The position numbers were made by a program, and so were the translations under genes. The notes under the pieces were generated by a model, which was not told where the DNA came from, ran no database searches, and saw nothing but the letters and a program-made list of their open reading frames with translations. A DNA stretch of 64,000 nt, taken from contig NZ_CP016027.1 in assembly GCF_001663815.1 (NCBI RefSeq), forward strand, positions 2,418,501 to 2,482,500. Direction: 5' to 3'. This DNA is from Halothiobacillus diazotrophicus. Its GTDB lineage: Bacteria; Pseudomonadota; Gammaproteobacteria; Halothiobacillales; Halothiobacillaceae. Shown piece by piece: positions 57,749 to 64,000 of the stretch; within the stretch, counting starts at the first letter, position 1, and every line of letters starts with the position of its first letter.

Positions 57749-58495
57749 ATGCACATCACGGTGGTCACCCTGTTTCCGGAGCTGGTGGCAGCGGTCGGCG
57801 AGAGCGGCATGCCGCGGGTGGCCATCGGGACGGGTGCCCTGACGGTGGATACGGTGTCGCCGCGCGACTTTGCCGTGAATCGGCACCGCACGGTCGATGA
57901 TCGCCCCTTTGGCGGCGGTCCGGGAATGCTGATGATCCCCGAGACGCTGGCGGCGGCGATCACCGAAGCCAGGCGTCGCGCACCAGGCGCACGGGTGGTT
58001 CTGATGTCGCCTCAGGGGCGGCGGCTTGACCGGGCAGCGGTTCAGGCCTTCTCGGAAACGGCGGGTCTGATTCTGGTGTGCGGTCGGTATGAGGGCATCG
58101 ATCAACGCGTGATCGATGCGATGGTCGACGAGCAGGTTTCGATCGGCGATTACGTGTTGTCGGGTGGCGAGTTGGGCGCCATGGTCGTGATCGACGCCGT
58201 GGCCAGACGACTGCCGGGTGTGCTGGGTGATGCGGCGTCCGTCGAGCAGGACTCCTTCGAGGAGGCCTTGCTCGACCACCCGCACTACACCCGGCCGGAC
58301 AACTGGCGGGGGCAGGGTGTGCCGCCGGTACTGACGTCGGGCGATCATCGCGCGATCGATGACTGGCGCGAACGGCAGCGGTTGCGAGCAACCGCCGATG
58401 CACGGCCGGATCTTTTTTATCAGCGTGGCCTCGACGATCGAGCGCGCGCATTATTGACCGCAGAATGGCTTCATTCTGCCGCAACGAACGTTTAG
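57749..58495 (+). CDS. trmD: tRNA (guanine-N1)-methyltransferase
   Basis: The 248-residue knotted methyltransferase makes m1G37 in tRNA. It has VVTLFPELV, HRTVDDRPFGGGPGMLM, LILVCGRYEGIDQRVID and VSIGDYVLSGGELGAMVVIDA, the SAM-binding trefoil knot. It follows rimM by 17 bp in the standard order. Confidence 0.98.
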   Translation: MHITVVTLFPELVAAVGESGMPRVAIGTGALTVDTVSPRDFAVNRHRTVDDRPFGGGPGMLMIPETLAAAITEARRRAPGARVVLMSPQGRRLDRAAVQAFSETAGLILVCGRYEGIDQRVIDAMVDEQVSIGDYVLSGGELGAMVVIDAVARRLPGVLGDAASVEQDSFEEALLDHPHYTRPDNWRGQGVPPVLTSGDHRAIDDWRERQRLRATADARPDLFYQRGLDDRARALLTAEWLHSAATNV

Positions 58496-58510
58496 TAGGT
58501 GGGTTAAGTT

Positions 58511-58858
58511 ATGAGCAATATCATTCAGCAGATCGAAGCCGAGCAGATGACGCGCGACGTCCCGGCGTTCGGCCCCGGCGACACGGTCGTCGTTCAGGTC
58601 AAGGTGAAGGAAGGTGATCGCGAGCGTCTCCAGGCCTTCGAAGGTGTGGTGATTGCCAAGCGTAACCGCGGCCTGAACTCTGCCTTTACGGTACGCAAGA
58701 TCTCCTATGGCGAAGGCCTGGAGCGTGTGTTCCAGACGTACAGCCCGGCAATCGCCTCCATTGAAGTGAAGCGTCGCGGCGACGTCCGTCGTGCGAAGCT
58801 GTACTATCTGCGCGGCCTGACCGGCAAGAAGGCCCGTATTCGCGAAAAGCTGGCCTGA
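58511..58858 (+). CDS. rplS: 50S ribosomal protein L19
   Basis: The 115-residue protein begins [18 protein letters not shown] and has [31 protein letters not shown]-type L19 sequence and the [18 protein letters not shown] end. It sits at the 30S/50S interface. It ends the operon, with a terminator at 58941. Confidence 0.99.
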   Translation: MSNIIQQIEAEQMTRDVPAFGPGDTVVVQVKVKEGDRERLQAFEGVVIAKRNRGLNSAFTVRKISYGEGLERVFQTYSPAIASIEVKRRGDVRRAKLYYLRGLTGKKARIREKLA

Positions 58859-58940
58859 TCCATATCGGGCGTCGATCGGCCCTGCCGGTCACGCCCCCAG
58901 CGGGTGTCGATGCGACGAATCCGCAAGGCCCCCTCTTGAA

Positions 58941-58979
58941 AAACACCCCGGCGTCCACAAAACGCTGGGGTGTTTTTTT
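58941..58979 (+). terminator. rplS operon terminator
   Basis: ACACCCCGGCG and CGCTGGGGTGT form an 11-bp stem (one G-U pair) around a 9-base loop, followed by seven T. It ends 34 bp before htpG. Confidence 0.9.
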
Positions 58980-59012
58980 GCTTTTATCCTTCCCGACGGA
59001 GATGTTCATTCT

Positions 59013-60902
59013 ATGAGCCAGCCTGAAACTCATGGTTTCCAAACCGAAGTCAAAGAACTGCTGCAGTTGATGATTCACTCGTTGTACTCCAATCCCGAGA
59101 TATTTCTTCGGGAGTTGGTGTCCAACGCCTCTGATGCCTGCGACAAGCTGCGTTTCGAGGCGATTTCCGACGAAGCGCTTTACGAGGGGGACGAGTCCCT
59201 GCGGATTCGGGTGGAATTCGACGAAAACGCCAAGACGGTGACCATCAGCGACAACGGTATCGGCATGAACCGGGATGAGGTCATCCAGAATATCGGCACG
59301 ATCGCCCGTTCCGGCACCAAGGCCTTCGTGCAGAAGCTGGGTCAGGATCAGTCCAAGGACCTTCAGCAGATTGGTCAGTTCGGGGTAGGTTTCTACTCCG
59401 CCTTCATCGTGGCCAAGGAAGTGGTGTTGACGACCCGCCGGGCCGGCACCGGCAAGGAGCACGGCATCCGCTGGACCTCGCAGGGCGAGGGCGAATACAC
59501 CCTCGAGACCGTGGATGTGTCGGAGCGTGGGACGAAGATCGTCCTGCATCTGCGCGACGATCATCAGGATTTCGCCAATGACTGGCGCCTGCGCTCCGTG
59601 ATCCGCAAGTATTCGGATCACATCACCTTCCCCGTCGAGATGCTGAAGCCGCAGACGCCACCGGCGCCGGACTCCGATAATGAGGAAACGGTGATCGATG
59701 CCCCGGTGTGGGAGCGGGTGAACGACGCGCAGGCACTCTGGGCGCGCCCGAAATCCGAGATCTCCGACGAGGAATACACCGAGTTCTACAAACATGTCGG
59801 TCACGACTGGGAGGCCCCCCTGGCGTGGTCGCACAACAAGGTGGAAGGCAAGACCGAGTACACCTCCTTGCTGTATCTGCCTGCACGTGCGCCGTTCGAT
59901 CTCTGGGATCGCGAATCGAAGCAGGGCGTGAAGCTGTATGTGAAGCGCGTGTTCATCATGGACGACGCGGAAAAACTCATGCCGCGCTACCTGCGTTTTG
60001 TGCGCGGGGTGATCGATTCCGCCGACCTGCCGTTGAACGTGTCGCGGGAAATCCTCCAGTCCAACCGGATTCTCGATACGATCCGTCAGGGTTCCGTGAA
60101 GCGCGTACTGGGCATGCTGGAGCAGATGGCGACCAACGATGCCGAGAAGTATGCGAAATTCTGGTCCACCTTCGGTCAGGTGCTGAAGGAAGGTGTCGGC
60201 GAAGATTTCGGCAACCGCGAGCAGATTGCCGGTCTGTTGCGCTTCGCGTCCACCCAGGGCGGCAACGATACGCAAAACGTCAGCCTGGGCGACGCGATTG
60301 GCCGGATGCAGGAAGGTCAGGACGAGATCTACTACATCATCGCCGATTCCTATGCCGCCGCGATGGCGTCGCCGCATCTCGAGATTTTCCGTAAGAAAGG
60401 CATCGAGGTGTTGCTGTTGTGGGATCGGATCGACGAATGGCTGATGTCCCAGTTGACGGAATTCTCCGGCAAGAAGTTGAAGTCCGGCACCCGGGCCGAG
60501 TTGTCATTGGATGAGTCGACCGAGGCGGAGACGCCGGAGGCCAAGGAAACCCAGGATGCGCTGGTCGATCGCCTCAAGAAGGCGCTGTCCGATCAGGTGG
60601 ACGATGTGCGTGTGTCCAAGCGTCTGGTGGATTCGCCCGCCTGTCTCGTGACCACGGAAGAGGAAATGAGTCTGCATCTTCAGCGTCTGCTGAAGGAAGC
60701 CGGGCAGCAGGCGCCTGTGGTCAAGCCGATTCTGGAGATCAATCCCGTGCATCGGTTGTTGCAGCGTGCGGCGGCCGAGCAGGATGAGGCGCGCTTCGAG
60801 GACGTGGCACGCGTCCTCCTCGGGCAGGCGATGCTGGCGGAAGGCGGGCATCTGAGTGATGCGGCAGATTTCGTGACGCGTCTGAATCGATTGTTGGCCT
60901 GA
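59013..60902 (+). CDS. htpG: molecular chaperone HtpG (Hsp90)
   Basis: The 629-residue protein has the GHKL ATPase domain ([52 protein letters not shown]), the middle domain with [21 protein letters not shown], and the C-terminal dimerisation domain. Length and motifs are normal. It lies between the rplS terminator and lpxC. I found no good heat-shock promoter, unlike clpB. Confidence 0.98.
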   Translation: MSQPETHGFQTEVKELLQLMIHSLYSNPEIFLRELVSNASDACDKLRFEAISDEALYEGDESLRIRVEFDENAKTVTISDNGIGMNRDEVIQNIGTIARSGTKAFVQKLGQDQSKDLQQIGQFGVGFYSAFIVAKEVVLTTRRAGTGKEHGIRWTSQGEGEYTLETVDVSERGTKIVLHLRDDHQDFANDWRLRSVIRKYSDHITFPVEMLKPQTPPAPDSDNEETVIDAPVWERVNDAQALWARPKSEISDEEYTEFYKHVGHDWEAPLAWSHNKVEGKTEYTSLLYLPARAPFDLWDRESKQGVKLYVKRVFIMDDAEKLMPRYLRFVRGVIDSADLPLNVSREILQSNRILDTIRQGSVKRVLGMLEQMATNDAEKYAKFWSTFGQVLKEGVGEDFGNREQIAGLLRFASTQGGNDTQNVSLGDAIGRMQEGQDEIYYIIADSYAAAMASPHLEIFRKKGIEVLLLWDRIDEWLMSQLTEFSGKKLKSGTRAELSLDESTEAETPEAKETQDALVDRLKKALSDQVDDVRVSKRLVDSPACLVTTEEEMSLHLQRLLKEAGQQAPVVKPILEINPVHRLLQRAAAEQDEARFEDVARVLLGQAMLAEGGHLSDAADFVTRLNRLLA

Positions 60903-61170
60903 TCAATCGCGCGTTGAGCGGAGTGACGGTCGCCGCTGCGTCAATGCAACGGCGACCGTTTCTTTTATCGGGGAATGGGGGCATCTCAAGCAGTGCTGGC
61001 AATTGTGCCCGGAATTTATTATTTTGCTTTGACGGGCTTATCATTAGCCGAATATCGATTGAGACGGGCTATGATTTTGTTCGGGTTTTGTACAATCGGC
61101 AAATTCAGGCATTCTTGTCCGAGGATGTCCGTGCGATAATCGGTTAATAATTTTGTCATGGGGTTGTGTC

Positions 61171-62088
61171 TTGGTTCACCAGCGAACGTTGAGAAATAGC
61201 ATTCGTGCGACGGGCATCGGCCTGCATACTGGCGAGCAGGTGCGGTTGACCTTGCGCCCGGCTGCTCCGGATACCGGGATCATGTTTCACCGGGTCGATC
61301 TGGACGAACCGGTCGATATCGGCGGGCATGCCTTCAATGTCGGCGAAACCCAGCTGTCCACGACCCTCGTAAAGAATGGGACCCGGATTTCCACGGTGGA
61401 GCACCTCATGTCGGCCTTGGCCGGCCTGGGCATCGACAATTGTCATGTGGAGATCGATGGACCGGAAATGCCGATCATGGATGGCAGCGCCAGTCCCTTC
61501 GTGTTTCTGATCCAGTCCGCCGGTATCGAGGAGCAGGATGCGCCCAAGCAGTTCATCCGTATCCTCAAGCCGGTCGAGGTCGTCGACGGCGATCGCTGGG
61601 TGCGTTTCGATCCGCATGACGGTTTCCGAGTCGCCATGTCGATCGACTTCAACCACCCCGCGCTGGCGGATTCCGCACGGCTGGCCGAGATCGACTTTTC
61701 GTCCACGACCTTCGTCAAGGAGGTGGCTCGGGCGCGGACATTCGGTTTCATGCGCGATCTGGAAATGATGCGTCAACGCAATCTCGCCTTGGGGGGGAGC
61801 GTGGACAACGCCATCGTCGTCGGCGACTCGCACATCCTGAACGAGGACGGGTTGCGTTATGGCGACGAGTTCGTCAAGCACAAGATCCTGGATGCGATCG
61901 GCGATCTCTACCTGCTGGGGTGCAGCGTGATCGGCGCCTTCACCGGGCACAAGTCGGGGCATTACCTGAACAATCAGTTGCTGCGCACCCTGTTGGCCCA
62001 GGAGGATGCGTACGAGCGCATTACCTTCGAGCGGGAGGAAATGCCGCCGGTATCCTTTGCCCGTCCCGTGGCGCAAATGGCGAGTTGA
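61171..62088 (+). CDS. lpxC: UDP-3-O-acyl-N-acetylglucosamine deacetylase
   Basis: The 305-residue zinc enzyme commits precursors to lipid A. It has [36 protein letters not shown] (zinc His), [16 protein letters not shown] and [15 protein letters not shown], and the [14 protein letters not shown] end. I use TTG 61171 (VHQRTLR), with GGGG seven bases upstream; this is the homologous start position. An ATG at 61158 is out of frame. A weak start codon on a tightly controlled enzyme may limit its synthesis. Confidence 0.96.
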   Translation: MVHQRTLRNSIRATGIGLHTGEQVRLTLRPAAPDTGIMFHRVDLDEPVDIGGHAFNVGETQLSTTLVKNGTRISTVEHLMSALAGLGIDNCHVEIDGPEMPIMDGSASPFVFLIQSAGIEEQDAPKQFIRILKPVEVVDGDRWVRFDPHDGFRVAMSIDFNHPALADSARLAEIDFSSTTFVKEVARARTFGFMRDLEMMRQRNLALGGSVDNAIVVGDSHILNEDGLRYGDEFVKHKILDAIGDLYLLGCSVIGAFTGHKSGHYLNNQLLRTLLAQEDAYERITFEREEMPPVSFARPVAQMAS

Positions 62089-62107
62089 ACGCCCGCATCA
62101 TCCTGCG

Positions 62108-62136
62108 AAAAAAGGCCCCGCTTTGGGGCCTTTTTT
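62108..62136. terminator. bidirectional terminator between lpxC and the DUF721 gene
   Basis: AAAAAAGGCCCC-GCTTT-GGGGCCTTTTTT is a perfect 12-bp stem with T-runs on both strands. It overlaps the stop codon region of the DUF721 gene by two bases. Confidence 0.93.
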
Positions 62137-62623
62137 ATGCTTCGTCCGAACGGGTTGATCGCTCGGACGATTCGTCGGCGGGGACGGTTGTGTGCCGGCG
62201 CTGGTTCCGCACTTGTGCGAGTCGCCGCATGGCCTCGGCAAGTTTCGGATCCGGTTCCGAGGCCGCCAGATTGAGCAATGCCTGCCGCGTCTCCGCATCA
62301 GGTGGTAGGCCGGGGCGCCGCAATTTTTTCAGGGGTGGCTCCGCGTTGATCCGGATCTCGATGCCGGTCAGTTTCGGGAGTCTCGGGTACGCCTGAGCGG
62401 CCAGATTGAGTTGGTTCAGCCACTGACCGGACTGGAACCGTGCCTGGGTGGCCAGGGATCCGTGATCCACGCCCAGTACCAGGGTGTCCGCGCGAAGATT
62501 GAGCACCTGCACCCGCCCGACAAGGTGATTGGGGAGTGACTCCTGCAGCAGCAGGTTGAACATCCGGATCAGCCCTGCGCGCTCGGCAATCGGTCGGATG
62601 GCGGGGAACTGGAAGGGTTTCAT
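62135..62623 (-). CDS. DUF721 (DciA-like) protein
   Basis: The 162-residue product has the DUF721 core: LIRMFNLLLQESLPNHLVGRVQVLNLRADTLVLGVDHGSLATQARF (an N-terminal helix plus beta strands), followed by a low-complexity basic tail. DUF721 proteins include DciA, the loader of the replicative helicase in bacteria lacking DnaC. The lpxC-secA position is typical. ATG 62623 is preferred; ATG 62680 is possible but has a TTATAA element seven bases upstream that may be the promoter. Confidence 0.8.
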   Translation of the reverse strand: MKPFQFPAIRPIAERAGLIRMFNLLLQESLPNHLVGRVQVLNLRADTLVLGVDHGSLATQARFQSGQWLNQLNLAAQAYPRLPKLTGIEIRINAEPPLKKLRRPGLPPDAETRQALLNLAASEPDPKLAEAMRRLAQVRNQRRHTTVPADESSERSTRSDEA

Positions 62624-62910
62624 CGGGGTCGCATCCACAATTGTCGACGGGGTGATCCCAGTGTAACGGAGCGGGAACATTTCCGCGTTATAAGATCCGG
62701 TGGCCCGGGGAGCGATGCGGCGGGGTTCAACCGTTGTCGATCATCGCGTTCGAGGCCTGGGCTGCCGCGGAATCGGTTGTCTTCCCTACCAATTAAGGCG
62801 TATCTACCGTACCATTCCAAGCGATTTGCACGCGGCGGGTCAAGTCAGGATGCGCGGCAGTATTCGCGCCCACGGCCCGCCTTACTTAATTCAAGCGGAA
62901 ATTTGTGTTC

Positions 62911-64000
62911 ATGATCTCAAGTATCGTCCGGAAGATTTTTGGTACCCGTAATGACCGGGTCATCAAGCAGATGCGTCAAAGAGTGGCGGAGATCAACGCC
63001 CTCGAACCTCAGATGCAGTCCCTGAGCGACGAGGCGCTACGGGCCAAGACGGACGAGTTCTACCAGCGCTGGCAGGGTGGGGAGACGCTGGATCAGCTGC
63101 TCCCCGAGGCCTTTGCGGTATGTCGGGAAATGAGTAGCCGCGTGCTGGGCATGCGCCATTTCGACGTACAGCTGATTGGCGGCATGGCCTTGCATCAGGG
63201 CAAGATCGCCGAAATGCGCACCGGTGAAGGCAAGACCCTGGTGGCGACCCTGGCCGTGTATTTGAATGCCTTGACGCGTCAGGGTGTCCATGTGGTCACG
63301 GTAAACGACTATCTGGCCCGCCGCGACGCCGAATGGATGGGCCGCTTGTACAATGCGCTGGGTTTGAGCGTGGGGATCGTGGTGCCGGAGATGGACCAGC
63401 GGAGCAAGTACGATGCCTACCGCTGCGACGTGACCTACGCGACCAACAATGAACTGGGCTTCGACTACCTGCGCGACAACATGGCCTTCAGCCCGGACAA
63501 CGTCATGCAGCGCGAGCTGGTCTACGCCATTGTCGACGAAGTGGACTCGATCCTCATCGACGAGGCGCGCACCCCGCTGATCATCTCCGGTCCGGCGGCC
63601 GATTCCTCGGAAACCTACCAGAAGATCAACGGCCTGATGCCGGAACTGAAGCGCCAGGCGCGCGAGGAACCGAAGGACGACGAGCCGCCGCTGACCGACG
63701 ACGAACGGGGCGACTTCACCGTCGACGAGAAGAACAAGCAGGTGTTCCTTACCGAACAGGGTTTCGAGCGTGCCGAGAGCCTGCTGATCCAGATCGGCCT
63801 GCTGGAAGAGGGCGATTCGCTGTACGACGCCCACAACATCATGCTGCTCAGCCATCTGAATGCGGCGCTGCGGGCCCATGCGATCTATCGGCGGAACGTC
63901 GAGTACATCGTGCGCGACAACGAGGTCATCATCGTCGACGAATTCACCGGCCGGACCCTGGCGGGTCGTCGTTGGTCGGAGGGGCTGCATCAGGCCGTCG
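62911..64000 (+). CDS. secA: preprotein translocase ATPase SecA, 3' end beyond window
   Basis: About 363 N-terminal residues are present, starting [20 protein letters not shown]. Walker [11 protein letters not shown], Walker B-like [19 protein letters not shown] and the [16 protein letters not shown] segment identify SecA. It drives protein export through SecYEG. The frame is open to the right edge. The 230-bp gap before it shows no secM-like gene or clear terminator. Confidence 0.98.
   Translation, partial: MISSIVRKIFGTRNDRVIKQMRQRVAEINALEPQMQSLSDEALRAKTDEFYQRWQGGETLDQLLPEAFAVCREMSSRVLGMRHFDVQLIGGMALHQGKIAEMRTGEGKTLVATLAVYLNALTRQGVHVVTVNDYLARRDAEWMGRLYNALGLSVGIVVPEMDQRSKYDAYRCDVTYATNNELGFDYLRDNMAFSPDNVMQRELVYAIVDEVDSILIDEARTPLIISGPAADSSETYQKINGLMPELKRQAREEPKDDEPPLTDDERGDFTVDEKNKQVFLTEQGFERAESLLIQIGLLEEGDSLYDAHNIMLLSHLNAALRAHAIYRRNVEYIVRDNEVIIVDEFTGRTLAGRRWSEGLHQAV

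Noticed and set aside
58935-58962. Possible heat-shock promoter for htpG (CTTGAAA)
   Set aside because: The -35 is perfect, but the expected -10 position reads CCACAAAA rather than CCCCATNT, and the site is part of the rplS terminator stem.
58686-60377. 563-codon open frame antisense to htpG and rplS
   Set aside because: It spans two certain genes and their terminator on the opposite strand.

Overview
This 64 kb window is a dense, GC-rich (roughly 60% or more) bacterial chromosome segment made almost entirely of housekeeping genes in gammaproteobacterial order. The diagnostic blocks are hfq-hflX-hflK-hflC-DUF2065-hisZ-purA, rpsP-rimM-trmD-rplS, bamD diverging from rluD-pgeF with clpB a little further on, and lpxC / DUF721 / secA. 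LpxC, BamD and an LpxH-like phosphatase show a Gram-negative outer membrane. The host is probably an environmental gammaproteobacterium; a Chromatiales or Halothiobacillaceae-type relative is my guess, but no energy-metabolism gene here proves it. No rRNA, tRNA, CRISPR array, prophage or insertion sequence is visible.

Layout. 1-3160: a minus-strand, translationally coupled set (small membrane protein, SDR oxidoreductase, DUF2269, DUF4166) behind a membrane-anchored AraC regulator. 3.5-6 kb: small envelope proteins (an 11-mer-repeat periplasmic protein, a FUSC-like protein, DUF6790, DUF4188) and a probable gene remnant. 6.2-11.3 kb: a PhnD-like periplasmic binding protein followed by a 1405-residue HAMP-PAS(x5)-GGDEF-EAL-CZB sensor. 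11.5-20 kb: a duplicated-repeat hypothetical protein, PlsC-like/glyS/glyQ, trpD-trpC-osmC, and glcF. 20-28.6 kb: rplM-rpsI, acs with a cytochrome b561, a MoxR-VWA-xerD operon, dsbC. 28.7-37 kb: bamD, rluD, pgeF, a GcvR-like protein, def, an LpxH-like phosphatase, DUF6858, and clpB behind a convincing heat-shock promoter. 36.9-39.2 kb: a nitric-oxide stress group (NsrR-like regulator diverging from hemerythrin-nnrS). 39.4-45.5 kb: pyrE, rpsT, mutM, rpmG/rpmB, trpS, nnrD, tsaE. 45.6-56.7 kb: amiC-mutL-miaA-hfq-hflXKC-hisZ-purA. 56.9-64 kb: rpsP-rimM-trmD-rplS, htpG, lpxC, DUF721 and the start of secA.

How the parts connect. Many neighbours share 4-nt start/stop overlaps (SDR/DUF2269/DUF4166, trpC/osmC, VWA/xerD, hemerythrin/nnrS, mutL/miaA, hflK/hflC), so translational coupling is common. 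The most interesting accessory modules are the PhnD-like/CZB cyclic-di-GMP sensor pair, the MoxR-VWA pair fused translationally to xerD, and the NO-response divergon whose hemerythrin ends in a 12-bp microsatellite running into the nnrS start codon. A recurrent oddity is short tandem duplications (11-22 bp) in at least seven places, mostly intergenic.

All family calls were made by eye from motifs and synteny; no database search was run.
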